Numbered from the stretch's first letter, positions 1-9,574 are shown. The stretch: 64,000 nt of DNA from Gammaproteobacteria bacterium UBA2679 (GCA_002354735.1 DEMD01000010.1:62001-126000); one strand, 5' to 3'. Made by a program: numbers and translations. The notes: generated by a model not told the origin, from the sequence alone.

Positions 1-221
1 GTCTTGATATCCGCAGCAGCAAAGTTGTTGACCGGTCCCCGTCCGTCACTGCGCGGTGCATCACCCTTGGGATCGCAGAGACTTGTCGGGTCCCAGCCGC
101 CACTGGCATGGACGCTCACCCAGAACCGGTTCGGCGCTGCGTGGGCTATGTTGGCCGTCATTGGCAGACCCAGCGTCATACCGGATGCCGCCACCATTCT
201 CATAAATTGTCTTCTGTCCAT
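1..221 (-). CDS. DUF1501-type exported protein, N-terminal part only
   Basis: The first 73 residues of a protein that runs off the window edge. It opens MDRRQFMRMVAASGMTLG, a twin-arginine style export signal (RRQFM followed by a hydrophobic stretch ending ANIAHA), then a mature start containing VSVHASGGWDP. This kind of start is typical of DUF1501 (sulfatase-like) proteins, which are usually encoded beside a large cytochrome-c domain partner, as here. I chose the ATG at 221 because GGGAG lies 7 bases upstream; an in-frame ATG two codons earlier is too close to it. The gene downstream of the partner's stop is separated by only 20 bases, so the two are probably one operon. The function of such pairs is not settled, and the family call rests on little sequence. 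Confidence 0.6.
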   Translation of the reverse strand, partial: MDRRQFMRMVAASGMTLGLPMTANIAHAAPNRFWVSVHASGGWDPTSLCDPKGDAPRSDGRGPVNNFAAADIK

Positions 222-241
222 TTTCATTCTCCCGGTAGCGG

Positions 242-2668
242 CTATTCGTACAGAAACTGGTAGTCAGAGAACATGTAGTTCAGGACTGTCTGCCAGGAAC
301 GCATCACGTAGCGCTCATCAAGATAGATCTTGTCGGCGTCTGCCAGCGTGGCATCAGTGATCGGATCCTTCTGAATGGCGCAGCTGCTATACAGGCGCTT
401 CAGTGACCAGTTTTTCGGGTCAGCTGCTATCAGATCGTTGCCGGACTGAAATGCTCTCAGAAACACGGCGTAAGTTTCGTTGACTTCAGGGCTGTTACTG
501 CTGACGGTGTCGCCGTAAAGCTTCCAGTGAAGATGCACGAGGTTGGCACGAATAGCGGCCTCACCAGCAGAATCGCTGTTACCGTTTTTGTCGACCGGTG
601 CCTGATCTTTGGTCACAAGAGGAAAGAGAAAACGATCTTGTTGTGCTCTGTAGAAGTCCCGGCCGATTGATTGACAGGCCACTTCACTAGCCATTCGCTC
701 CTGCACCGCAGCCATCAGGCCGTTGGGCTGGGTAATTCTGGTGGTGACGTCGTCGGAATCCATGCCGCCATACAGCGCGTTATAGCCACCGCTTTCAAGC
801 TTGTGAAGCTTGGAGCGGCCCTGCCAGCTTTCTTTCCATGTCCTGCCAGTGACTGCCTCAATCTTGCGATCGAGCATCTCTGGTGTGAGCAGGCGTGCTG
901 TTCCTGCTGTCGCATGAATGGCTTCGTTTGAGCTGATCGATTCGGCGCGGAAGTAGGGGCCTTTGACGATCTCCTTGATAGCCGTCTTGATATCCCAGTT
1001 GCTGTTGATCAGCTCACGCTCGACCGCGCCTAGGAAAGCTCGCTGCGCTGTATAGGCTGCACGTTCCACAGAGTCTGCACCAAAGAGTTCACTCGGTGGG
1101 TACAGGGCCTTTTGTCCTGTGAGCCCTTCATAGAGCGTTTTCACTGTTGATCGCGCAAAGCGGGCATCCTTCACCAGCTCGGCGCCCAGCCACTGCACTG
1201 AGTTATCGACGTGGGTTTCCAGGGGCATGATCTTGCCATTGATACCGCGGTAGTACATGTCAGCTGGCCAGGGGGTGCGGCTCAGTCGCCGCAGGCTGTA
1301 GCGGCCACGCTCATCCCAGTTCTGGAACAGCGAGGCTACCGGATCCATGACCTTATGACAGACGACACAGTCCGGATTGGTCAAAGTAGGCGATGCACTG
1401 CTTTCGTCGACCGCTGCAGCTTCACGACTGCCCGGAATCTGCAGGATGTCAGTGTCCAGGAAGATTTCGAACACCATCCGTGATCGATGTCTGTTCAGGT
1501 TGGTGTTGGTGGTCGGGAAGCGGTTCAGGAACATTGGCATAGTCAGAATGCCGGCATGGGGAATCGCGGTTCCAGCTTTCGACCCGCCCTGGATGCTCAC
1601 ACGCACCTCCCTGAAGTCGGTGCGGTCGTAGCGAGCATAGGCCTGCAGCGCCGGCGGCAGTTGGTCAAATGTCTTGAAAGGCTTGTCGATCACCGTATCG
1701 ATCGTTGCGAATCCGAGCGCATCCGGATCATAACCGTAGACGCGGGCGGAATAGGCATTGACGACCGTGTAATCTGCGGTAAGGATTTCGGTGAATGGAC
1801 GTCTAGTGCGGACAACGTGGGAGATCAGCTCGAGCGCTTCCTGGGCAATGGCCTGGTTCGTTCGCGCTCTCAGGAAGTCACGCAAATCCCTCTCAGGTCC
1901 AGCAACGCTGTCATCGGCGACGTGCTCGTACCAGTCGTTCGCAGGGAACTCAGCGTCATCGATTAATTGCAGCGCCGAAGTACCGTCCAGATACTTGTCC
2001 TGATGCAGCCGATCGTTGTAGATCTCTTTCAAACGCTCGTAAAACAGCGGCGAGTCCATGACGACATCCAGAACCTCGTCGATGCTGCTGTCCCCACCTT
2101 GTGCGAAGAACTCCACATCGTCACGATCCAGCGCTGCACCCGCCAGATTCAGTGAGGCCTTGTACAGGGTTTTCTCTGGCGACATCACTTCGATGCCCTC
2201 GATCGCACAGGAGGCATCAGCGAATGTGGCGTTCTGTTTGAACGCCGTAAGAATATAGTCGGCTGTTTCACGCGCGCAGTCGACGTCGCACTGGGTGACG
2301 TCCGCGGTGGGCATTGTAGTGGCGATGCGGTTCGTCAGCGTATCGATGTCACCGCAGGAGGTACAGCCCACTAACGATGGGCCACTCGGCGAGCCATCAC
2401 CAGATGCGCCGTGGCAGCTCTGACACTGCTTCACGTAATGGCCTTGTCCAGCCACGTTGGTGGCGGCTGCTGGCAGAAAAGACGAATTGCCGGCACAACT
2501 CAGCGCACTGAGCTCCGCCTGAGTGCTATTGCCACTGTAGTCACCACCACAGGCAACCATCAACAGCGGCAGGACCAGTGAGAGCAGCGCGGATCTCACA
2601 TCCCGGAAACTGCGAAACTTTCGCTGGTTTGAATCAGCCTGATCGGTACGACTCGGATCCGACGCCAT
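242..2668 (-). CDS. Large c-type cytochrome lipoprotein (DUF1592/DUF1588-like)
   Basis: An 808-residue exported protein. The N terminus carries a hydrophobic stretch ending in the lipobox LMVAC (Cys40). A first haem site, CQSCH, lies at residues 82-86 with a possible Met ligand at TTMP near 120; a second, CVVCH followed by KVMDP, lies at 434-438. The segment around the second site (HAGILTMPMFLNRF and later NPDCVVCHKVMDP) resembles the DUF1588 part of the DUF1592/DUF1588/DUF1585 proteins known from planctomycetes and some Gammaproteobacteria, where the partner is a DUF1501 protein. The next gene downstream is such a partner, 20 bases away. A role in periplasmic electron transfer is inferred; the substrate is unknown. 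The N-terminal 20 residues before the hydrophobic stretch are unusually long for a lipoprotein. Confidence 0.72.
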   Translation of the reverse strand: MASDPSRTDQADSNQRKFRSFRDVRSALLSLVLPLLMVACGGDYSGNSTQAELSALSCAGNSSFLPAAATNVAGQGHYVKQCQSCHGASGDGSPSGPSLVGCTSCGDIDTLTNRIATTMPTADVTQCDVDCARETADYILTAFKQNATFADASCAIEGIEVMSPEKTLYKASLNLAGAALDRDDVEFFAQGGDSSIDEVLDVVMDSPLFYERLKEIYNDRLHQDKYLDGTSALQLIDDAEFPANDWYEHVADDSVAGPERDLRDFLRARTNQAIAQEALELISHVVRTRRPFTEILTADYTVVNAYSARVYGYDPDALGFATIDTVIDKPFKTFDQLPPALQAYARYDRTDFREVRVSIQGGSKAGTAIPHAGILTMPMFLNRFPTTNTNLNRHRSRMVFEIFLDTDILQIPGSREAAAVDESSASPTLTNPDCVVCHKVMDPVASLFQNWDERGRYSLRRLSRTPWPADMYYRGINGKIMPLETHVDNSVQWLGAELVKDARFARSTVKTLYEGLTGQKALYPPSELFGADSVERAAYTAQRAFLGAVERELINSNWDIKTAIKEIVKGPYFRAESISSNEAIHATAGTARLLTPEMLDRKIEAVTGRTWKESWQGRSKLHKLESGGYNALYGGMDSDDVTTRITQPNGLMAAVQERMASEVACQSIGRDFYRAQQDRFLFPLVTKDQAPVDKNGNSDSAGEAAIRANLVHLHWKLYGDTVSSNSPEVNETYAVFLRAFQSGNDLIAADPKNWSLKRLYSSCAIQKDPITDATLADADKIYLDERYVMRSWQTVLNYMFSDYQFLYE

Positions 2669-2924
2669 GTATGCCTCCTGATAACAACCTGTGCACGGAC
2701 GACAGCGCGAGCTCGCGTCCTTCAGGCATCAGTAGAGACGCTCTTCTGGCGGCTGGATAGGGGCTATTTTGTGAAAATGACGGTTTGTCCACAATTGTCG
2801 CCGACTCGCCGCAACTTAGCGGATCAGCTCACAAAAAATGATTTACCGAACACTGCGACAGGCTTACAAGGTGTGACAGGACGAAGCAGTTGGTCGTGAA
2901 AGACTCTCACGAAGTCACACTGGG

Positions 2925-4766
2925 TCAGGCAGACCCGATGGTGTTATCGGTCAGGCTACCGCGTGTGCGGGGGCGCGGCTGGGCCGAAAGCCAGTCGGTA
3001 ACCTGTTGTCTCGACATCGGTGCATGCAGGAAGTTGCCCTGCAGCAGAGTCACCCCGGCGTTGAGCAAGTGCTTCAGCTGCGCGCTGTTCTCGACGCCTT
3101 CGGCTACCAGCGACAGCGCGAGGCTCTCAGCGATACCTGCCGCACCGTGCACCACTGCGGCCGCCACGGCATCCCGGCCCAGACTGCTGATGACACCTGG
3201 ATCAAGCTTCAACATGGAGGCCGGGAAACGACGGAGCAACTCGGTTGTCGATCCACCGGCACCCACATTGTCGAGGGCAATCTGGACGCCACGCAGATCT
3301 AGCTGATTCAGGACGTCCATGATCCGATGATTGTCCGAGTCCGCCGCATCGTCAGGAGCGCCTCCTCGTTCGGCACCCTGGGTGACCTTCGACAGTTCGG
3401 CAGTTCTGATTTCCAGTATGAGCTGCTGGAAACTGAGCCCGTGACTGCTGACGGCCTCATCGAGCACAGCGCTGAATCGGGGGTGTAGCAACTCGGTGAT
3501 GCTCGTATTCACGGCAATGCTCAAATGCGGCCAGCCCAGGACCTGCCAGGCCTGTAAGGCTTTGCAGGCCTGCCGCAGTAGCCAGTTACCGACGGGCACC
3601 ATCGCCGGATCGTCAGGATTGAGGAAAGCAGCAGCGGAAATCAGACCGCGGGTGGGGTGTTCCCAGCGGAGCAGGCACTCGAATCCGACGACCGTCAGAC
3701 GACTTCGATTCACCACTGGCTGAAAGTAGACCGAAAGCTCGCCGCGCTGCCAGATGCTCTGCAGGTCGGCTCCAGCTTCCAGGACCCGTGGGTGCGGGTA
3801 GAGCTGTGTTCCGTGAGCCGGCTGATGCAGGCGGGTCCCCGCCTCATGGCGGTCCCGCAGATCTGCCACAGCATGCTTGGCGGCCTTGATCAGTGTCAGT
3901 GCATGAGTTCCCGCTTCTGGAGCGCCGGCGATGCCTATGCGGACTGGCACGTAGGGCTCGAGCGCCGCATGGAGTCGGTTGGCAAAGGCCAGACACTGCG
4001 CGACATCACGCACATGGGTCTGAAGCAGCAGCACCGTCGTCATATCGGCCTGCGCCAGCAGGTCTTCGGTTCGAACAAGCTCCCGAAGACGTCTGGCAAG
4101 TTCGATGGCCACTTCACCATGCACCGCCTCCGGCGCTATCTCTGCCGGCTCTATACAGAAAACTGCCAGACGGGTGTTGCCTCGAACGGCGGCCGCGATT
4201 TCACGCGCCAGCAGGTCGAGAAACAGCCCCCCGGAGAACAGGCCGGTGATGTCGCTATAGGCCGCGCGTGCAGTCAGCTCAAGTTCCCGCTGCCTGAGCC
4301 GGAGCGCCTGGTAGATCACATGACGGAACAGATCGATTTGCAGTTCCGCATAGCGAATCACATCGGTGACGCCCAGCGCGATGAGCCGCTGCGCTTCCTG
4401 TTCACTGGACTCTTCCGCAGAGATCAAGGCGACTAGCGCGGCTCTCGGAAATCGCGTCGCTGCGCTGGCGACGAGCACGCAATCGGTGGCGTCAGCCCGG
4501 CCCAGCGCGAGAATCAGCAAATCGGGTGCATCATCAATCGAAGCCAACGCGTCTGCTGCGCAGCTCGCAAAAATCGCATCGACCGACTGTTCGAAGAAAC
4601 TATTGAGAAACTTGCCAGCTTCGTGCGGGCCGCTCACAGGCAGTCCTGAATCGTGGTTCGATACGGAGTGATGAATGTAGAGCACATCGAGTACAGGCGG
4701 TATATCACCGCCCTTTAACGTATCGTCCTTCATGGCACGCTGTTGCGGCACTCCAGTGTATGACAT
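2925..4766 (-). CDS. Receiver-like / degenerate GGDEF / degenerate EAL protein
   Basis: A 613-residue protein with three parts: a receiver-like N-terminal domain (about 25-150, ending in LGVTDVIRY), a GGDEF-like domain (about 165-315) in which the signature is replaced by QADMT at 239-243, and an EAL domain (about 335-600). In the EAL domain the signature is ECL (363-365), the conserved DDFGTG motif reads LDNVGAG (second Asp is Asn500), and about 20 extra residues rich in Asp and Gly lie before it. Lysine of the KID-type motif (LKLD) and AEGVEN remain. Known phosphodiesterases need the second Asp for metal binding, so this is probably a c-di-GMP sensor or interaction protein rather than an enzyme. 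The start could also be the ATG 11 codons later. Divergent from the cytochrome c5 gene. Confidence 0.85.
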   Translation of the reverse strand: MSYTGVPQQRAMKDDTLKGGDIPPVLDVLYIHHSVSNHDSGLPVSGPHEAGKFLNSFFEQSVDAIFASCAADALASIDDAPDLLILALGRADATDCVLVASAATRFPRAALVALISAEESSEQEAQRLIALGVTDVIRYAELQIDLFRHVIYQALRLRQRELELTARAAYSDITGLFSGGLFLDLLAREIAAAVRGNTRLAVFCIEPAEIAPEAVHGEVAIELARRLRELVRTEDLLAQADMTTVLLLQTHVRDVAQCLAFANRLHAALEPYVPVRIGIAGAPEAGTHALTLIKAAKHAVADLRDRHEAGTRLHQPAHGTQLYPHPRVLEAGADLQSIWQRGELSVYFQPVVNRSRLTVVGFECLLRWEHPTRGLISAAAFLNPDDPAMVPVGNWLLRQACKALQAWQVLGWPHLSIAVNTSITELLHPRFSAVLDEAVSSHGLSFQQLILEIRTAELSKVTQGAERGGAPDDAADSDNHRIMDVLNQLDLRGVQIALDNVGAGGSTTELLRRFPASMLKLDPGVISSLGRDAVAAAVVHGAAGIAESLALSLVAEGVENSAQLKHLLNAGVTLLQGNFLHAPMSRQQVTDWLSAQPRPRTRGSLTDNTIGSA

Positions 4767-4842
4767 CGAGCACTCCAGCCTACACCTAGCCAGTAACAGG
4801 TGTCACTGTGGTTTACGCAGACAGGGCTTACCCCAGATTCAC

Positions 4843-4871
4843 TTGGCGGCCTCGCCCCTGAACGGTATACT
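4843..4871 (+). promoter_or_regulatory. Predicted sigma70 promoter of the cytochrome c5 gene
   Basis: TTGGCG at 4843-4848, a 17-base spacer and TATACT at 4866-4871. Transcription would begin near 4878, which places the GTG at 4899 as the first usable start and rules out the much longer reading frame that begins at 4800. Confidence 0.6.
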
Positions 4872-4898
4872 CGGCGAAACTTTTTGAGGGTAAGTAGT

Positions 4899-5396
4899 GT
4901 GAAATATTCGTTGAAAGACTGTAGTTCCATGATTCGATCGAGCGTCAGCAGCCTGACTGCAGGTCTCAGACGTCGTTCACTGCTCACTTCGTTCCTGATG
5001 GTAGTCACTGCCGCTTCTGCATCGGCTGCTCTGGCCTATACCACGCCGGAGGAAAAAATCGCCAATCGCATAGCGCCAGTAGGCTCGGTCTGTCTGGAAG
5101 GTCAGCCTTGTGCTGATGCTGCGCCAGCTGTTGCAGCCGGTGGCGGCGATCAGCCAAAGACCGGTGAAGAAATCTATACGGCCTCATGCTCGAGCTGTCA
5201 TTCCGTCGGTGTTGCTGGTGCGCCAAAGTTTGGTAATGCCGGTGATTGGGCGCCGCGTATAGAGAAAGGCATAGAGACGCTGGTCACCAACGCCGTCAAC
5301 GGCATAGGTGCCATGCCACCCATGGGCACCTGCGCGACCTGTGACGAAGAAGACATCGGCAATGCGGTCAAGCATATGGTCGAAAACAGTAAGTAA
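4899..5396 (+). CDS. Cytochrome c5 family protein (periplasmic monohaem cytochrome)
   Basis: A 165-residue secreted electron carrier. The haem site CSSCH is at residues 97-101 and the Met ligand lies in GAMPPMG (about 138-143); the following CATC pair is also typical of cytochrome c5. The signal sequence has LRRRS then a hydrophobic stretch ending near ALA (about 44-46), so the mature protein begins around YTTPEEK. I took the GTG at 4899, with GAGGG 9 bases upstream and a promoter just before; an ATG at 4929 is the alternative and would give a shorter signal peptide. A Gln/Ala/Gly-rich linker precedes the haem domain. The gene ends 4 bases from the convergent rep gene, a neighbourhood also seen in Pseudomonas. 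Probable role: electron transfer to terminal oxidases. Confidence 0.9.
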   Translation: MKYSLKDCSSMIRSSVSSLTAGLRRRSLLTSFLMVVTAASASAALAYTTPEEKIANRIAPVGSVCLEGQPCADAAPAVAAGGGDQPKTGEEIYTASCSSCHSVGVAGAPKFGNAGDWAPRIEKGIETLVTNAVNGIGAMPPMGTCATCDEEDIGNAVKHMVENSK

Positions 5397-5400
5397 GAGG

Positions 5401-7485
5401 CTACAAATCATCAGCGAGATCCTTGAACAGCGCGTCAAGGGTCGCTCTGCCTCGGGCCCGGCTTGCTTCCTTGCTGGGCCGCGTCAAGCCTTCGTAAATC
5501 ACATCTTCCTGCGGTAGTTCTTCAGCAAAGCGACTTATCGTCGTCGTCAGTTTTTCGCCATACTGCTTGCGCACGCCGGCGTAGGTCATCGTCAGTGTCT
5601 GCTTTGCCCTGGTTATACCCACGTAGAACAGGCGCCGCTCTTCTTCTATCTGCTCGGGTTCAGTGCTGTTCCGATGAGGCAGAATTTCCTCCTCGAGTCC
5701 CAGTATATAAACGTGCGGAAATTCCAGCCCCTTGGCGGCATGCAACGTCAGCAGATTGACCGCATCTTCTTCGGCGCCATCTTCTTCCTGGCCATCCAGA
5801 ATATCCTGCAATACAAGCTTCGAGACGCTGCCATTGATGTCGAGTTCTGGGTCGGCGTCGAGCATGCGCTGAATCTGCTGGCACAGCGCATTCATATTGT
5901 CGAAACGACGTTCGGCCTGGCTCGCCGAACTACTGGTCTGTTGTAGCCACTGCGGAAAATCGAGTGCGATAAACCAGTCCTTCAGCTGCTTGCCGGCATC
6001 GGACTCACCACCGTCTGATGTGCCTCGCCGTACGCTGTGCAGCTGATGCAGAAAACTCTGCAGAGACGCAGCGGCGCGTGCCGGCAGTTGCGCATCATCG
6101 CCAGCGCTTCGGGCAGCCTGCTCAGGATCTGCCAGCACTTCGGCAGCTTCGAGCAGCGAACAACTGTGCCGAGCGGCGTAATCACGCAGGCGCTGAACGG
6201 AGGAGGCACCAATCTCGCGCTTCGGCGTATTGATGATACGCAGCAGTGCGCCATCGTCACGCGGGTTGGTCAGCACCCTGAGATAGGCCATGGCATCCTT
6301 GACCTCGCTGCGGCTGAAAAACGAGGTACCGCCACTCATGCGATACGGGATCTGCAGACTCTGCAGCTTCAGTTCGAGCAGGCGGGATTGATGGTTGCTC
6401 CGATAGAGCACCGCGAAATCACCATAGGTGCTGCGTGACTGCAGACGCCGGTCGATGATTTCCATGGCGACCAGTCCCACTTCCGCCTCCTCGTTCAGTG
6501 TCTTGACGATGCGAATCTCATCGCCCACACCCAGCTCGCTCCACAAGGTCTTCTCAAATACGTGAGGATTATTGGCGATGACAGCATTCGCCGCTTTCAG
6601 AATGCGGCTACTTGAGCGGTAGTTCTGTTCGAGCTTGATCAGTTTCAGTGTCGGAAAGTCGTCCTGCAGCCTGACCAGGTTCTGTGGCTTGGCGCCACGC
6701 CATGAATAGATTGACTGATCATCGTCCCCAACCACGGTAAGGGCCTGGCGCGCGCCGACGAGCTGCCGGACGAGCTCGTACTGACTGTCGTTGGTATCCT
6801 GGTACTCGTCGACGAGCAGATAATGAATTCTTGAGCGCCAGTGTTGCAGTCGCTCCGGATGCTGCTGGAACAGCCGGACTGGTCCAGTAATCAAATCGTC
6901 GAAATCCACTGCGTTATAAGCCGCCAGATGCTGCTCGTAGAGTTCGAAGGCGCGCGCCGCAATGAGCAGCAGCTGATCAGGCGGGCCGTCGCTTCTGCTC
7001 TGCATGGCAATCGCTTCTGCAAGGGCCCGCTCAGGGGTTATTAGCCTGTTCTTCCAGTCTGAAATCAGCCCCTGCAGGCGCTTGAGCGCTTCGGTTTCCA
7101 GCCCAAAGTCGCGATGGGTCAGGTCCTTCAGCAAGGTCTTGCTGTCCTGATCGTCAAAGATGCTCAGTGCTGGCGTGCGACCGAGATACTGCGCTTCCTT
7201 GCGCAGAATGGTCAGGCCGAGATTGTGGAACGTTGATATCTGCAGACCACGGCTGGCCGAGGCAGGGATCAGTTTCTGCACCCGCTCACGCATCTCCCTG
7301 GCAGCCTTGTTGGTGAAGGTGACAGCCGCGATGTGCCGGGCCTGTATGCCGCACTCACCAATGAGGTACCCGATCTTCCTGGTGATGACACTGGTCTTGC
7401 CACTGCCGGCACCGGCGAGCACCAGCACGGGTCCATCGCAGTAGCGGACCGCTGCTTTCTGTTGCGGATTGAGGCCGGTAAACAT
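5401..7485 (-). CDS. rep: ATP-dependent DNA helicase Rep
   Basis: A 694-residue superfamily 1A 3'-5' helicase. It starts MFTGLNPQQKAAV and has the Walker A motif GAGSGKT at about 25-31, TFTNKAAREM (motif Ia), DEYQDTN (motif II) and later GDDDQSIYSWRGA (motif III), LEQNYRSS (IV), NLLTLHAAKGLEF (V) and VGITRAK (VI). The close match of the first 90 residues to E. coli Rep, including ARHIAAVTFTNKAARE, separates it from UvrD. Rep restarts stalled forks and clears proteins ahead of the replisome. The reading frame is open for 21 more codons upstream, but the ATG at 7485 has GGAG 7 bases ahead and matches the family's start and length (E. coli Rep is 673). Confidence 0.95.
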   Translation of the reverse strand: MFTGLNPQQKAAVRYCDGPVLVLAGAGSGKTSVITRKIGYLIGECGIQARHIAAVTFTNKAAREMRERVQKLIPASASRGLQISTFHNLGLTILRKEAQYLGRTPALSIFDDQDSKTLLKDLTHRDFGLETEALKRLQGLISDWKNRLITPERALAEAIAMQSRSDGPPDQLLLIAARAFELYEQHLAAYNAVDFDDLITGPVRLFQQHPERLQHWRSRIHYLLVDEYQDTNDSQYELVRQLVGARQALTVVGDDDQSIYSWRGAKPQNLVRLQDDFPTLKLIKLEQNYRSSSRILKAANAVIANNPHVFEKTLWSELGVGDEIRIVKTLNEEAEVGLVAMEIIDRRLQSRSTYGDFAVLYRSNHQSRLLELKLQSLQIPYRMSGGTSFFSRSEVKDAMAYLRVLTNPRDDGALLRIINTPKREIGASSVQRLRDYAARHSCSLLEAAEVLADPEQAARSAGDDAQLPARAAASLQSFLHQLHSVRRGTSDGGESDAGKQLKDWFIALDFPQWLQQTSSSASQAERRFDNMNALCQQIQRMLDADPELDINGSVSKLVLQDILDGQEEDGAEEDAVNLLTLHAAKGLEFPHVYILGLEEEILPHRNSTEPEQIEEERRLFYVGITRAKQTLTMTYAGVRKQYGEKLTTTISRFAEELPQEDVIYEGLTRPSKEASRARGRATLDALFKDLADDL

Positions 7486-7669
7486 GAAGCGACTCCGGAA
7501 GACCTGATTGAGGGGCGAATTTACCAGTTGTGAACTGGACGAAACCAAACTTGGTGAACTATTAGTTAGTGCGTGGAAATGTGTTCTGCGTTGTTGTTCC
7601 GAGAGCCTGCCAGCGGGAACTGGTTTCGGGATCCGCAGTCACAAAATCAATCGATGGAGCTGAATCACC

Positions 7670-9520
7670 ATGTTGACTGCGTTCGTTTGTACTGAGGCGC
7701 ACACGGAATTTCTGAAGATTCGACATCATTGCAAACCACTTGCAGAAACACTGCAGATGACGTGGTGCCCGAAAGAGCCGTCGCTGCTGCAGAAGCTATC
7801 GGCGCCACGATCCAACCAGCCTTGCATCATTATCTGGGAGCCCAGTCCGCAAATCAATGCCGTTGCCCAGCATGGTACCGCGGACACGCTGCGTCAGCGC
7901 TCACAGATATTCGAATCGGTTCGAGAAGATCCGACATGCATGCTTCTCATATTCAGTAACGACAGTGACAGTAAGACCATCGAGACCTACATCGCGGCTG
8001 GTGCAGATGAAGTGATCTCCCGGAGCGAATTCGAGCCGGTGCGCTTCCAGCGACTCCTGCAAGGCATGGCACGACGGGCGACTTCGCTTGCGACTCGTCC
8101 GCGCTTCCCTGTAGAAGCTGCCAGCCCGGAGAAAACCGTGCCCCCCAAGGCGCAGACCTCAGAAAAAGCACCCAGCCCCGAGGCTGAATCTGCTGACAAA
8201 GATAACGAAGCAGAGATATTTCTGAACTACGATCAGTTCCAGACGCGGGTCGAACTCGCGCTTCAGCAGGAAGACCAGACTGTCGAAAGCAGCTGCTGTG
8301 TGCTCTATATCAACGTCAACAACTTCCGACGTTTGTCACAGCTCCTGGGCAAGCCACAGGCTCGTACCTTCGTACGGGCGCTCGCTACGGAGATCCGTCC
8401 GGCCATTACTGTCAGTCATATCATGGCACTGCTTGGTGGAGACGAGATTGGCGTACTGCTGAACACAGCAGTGGATGATGCGACGGTGTCGGAGATCGTC
8501 CAGCAGATTTTTCACACTCTCGAATCGGGCATCAACTTCAGGGACCAGCACCTCTCGCTTAGCCTCGCCATTGGCAGTGCTACACCTGCAGACACGACCT
8601 TGGGTGCCGAAGAACTCATCGGCAATGCGAGTATAGCCATGACCCGCGCCAAGGCTCTGCCAGGCAATAGCTGGCTGCGCTACAGCCGCGACTTCAAGGA
8701 CGCCGTTCGTCAGCAGATATCTCTCGAGGCGGAGTTCAGGATGGCGCTGAGAAGCGATGAGCTGGAAGTGTACTATCAACCAAAGCTCGAACTTGCGACG
8801 GGACGTGTGCGAAGTGTGGAGGCGCTGGTGCGTTGGCCGAGTCCCAAGCGCGGCATGCTGCTGCCGAACGACTTCATACCGATGGCGGAAAGCAGTGGCA
8901 TGATCGTCCCCATGGGCTATTGGGTCATCGAGCAGGTCTGTAAGGATCTGAGCATCCTGCAGCGTATGAGACACAATAACCTCACCTGCGCGGTCAATCT
9001 GTCGTTCCGCCAGTTCCATGACCGTAAACTGGCCGAAACAGTTTTCCGCATCATCTACAACGCGGACATCGCGACCGACAACATCGAATTCGAGCTGACT
9101 GAAACCGCCATGATGATGGATTCCGAGTTCACCATCCGCAGCCTGATCGAGCTGAGGAAGCTGGGTCTCCGATTCGCGCTGGATGATTTCGGTACTGGTT
9201 ATGCCTCGTTCAACAATCTGCGCAGGCTGCCGATCTCGACCGTGAAGATCGACCAGAGTTTCATCCGCTCGGTCAGCGAGGTCGCGGAAGATGCCACATT
9301 GGTCGAAGGCATGATCAACCTGTCCCATGGCCTCGGCCTGAACGTCGTGGCGGAAGGCGTCGAGACGCGAAGCCAGCTCGAATTTCTGCACCGCATCGGC
9401 TGTGATGAAGCGCAAGGGTTCATCATCGCACCGGCGCTGCCCTTCGAAGCGCTCTGCAGCTTCCTCGACGCGGCAGCTTCGGCCTCGAGCGATGCTTTGG
9501 CATTCGGCAGAGGCGGCTAG
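7670..9520 (+). CDS. Receiver-like / GGDEF / EAL protein with intact EAL motifs
   Basis: A 616-residue cytoplasmic protein of the same layout as the degenerate EAL protein at 2925-4766. The N-terminal 150 residues are receiver-like (AAGADEVISRSEF), followed by a Pro/Glu/Ala/Ser-rich linker (about 150-180), a GGDEF domain with GGDEI at 256-260, and an EAL domain with EALVRW (384-389), VNLSFRQF, ELTETAMM, LDDFGTGYASF, VKIDQSFI and AEGVET all present. The EAL part therefore looks catalytically competent for c-di-GMP hydrolysis; the GGDEF part has the signature but lacks an obvious RxxD inhibitory site, and may act as a GTP sensor or a cyclase. The long shadow frame on the other strand (8336-9415) is not coding. 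No transmembrane segment was seen. Confidence 0.9.
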   Translation: MLTAFVCTEAHTEFLKIRHHCKPLAETLQMTWCPKEPSLLQKLSAPRSNQPCIIIWEPSPQINAVAQHGTADTLRQRSQIFESVREDPTCMLLIFSNDSDSKTIETYIAAGADEVISRSEFEPVRFQRLLQGMARRATSLATRPRFPVEAASPEKTVPPKAQTSEKAPSPEAESADKDNEAEIFLNYDQFQTRVELALQQEDQTVESSCCVLYINVNNFRRLSQLLGKPQARTFVRALATEIRPAITVSHIMALLGGDEIGVLLNTAVDDATVSEIVQQIFHTLESGINFRDQHLSLSLAIGSATPADTTLGAEELIGNASIAMTRAKALPGNSWLRYSRDFKDAVRQQISLEAEFRMALRSDELEVYYQPKLELATGRVRSVEALVRWPSPKRGMLLPNDFIPMAESSGMIVPMGYWVIEQVCKDLSILQRMRHNNLTCAVNLSFRQFHDRKLAETVFRIIYNADIATDNIEFELTETAMMMDSEFTIRSLIELRKLGLRFALDDFGTGYASFNNLRRLPISTVKIDQSFIRSVSEVAEDATLVEGMINLSHGLGLNVVAEGVETRSQLEFLHRIGCDEAQGFIIAPALPFEALCSFLDAAASASSDALAFGRGG

Positions 9521-9574
9521 AAAAAACCCGCCGACTGATGCATCCTGTACACCTGTAGATCAGGGGTCAGGTCA

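Noticed and set aside
2886..2902. Hairpin CGTGA..TCACG downstream of the degenerate EAL gene as a terminator
   Set aside because: Only five pairs and no T-run on either strand.
4800..4898. Longer N terminus for cytochrome c5 beginning at 4800
   Set aside because: The predicted promoter and ribosome site fall inside this stretch, and the added residues would disrupt the signal peptide.
8336..9415. A 359-codon open frame on the minus strand
   Set aside because: It lies opposite the EAL gene at 7670-9520, whose product has every catalytic motif. The minus frame has no family resemblance and is a codon-use shadow.
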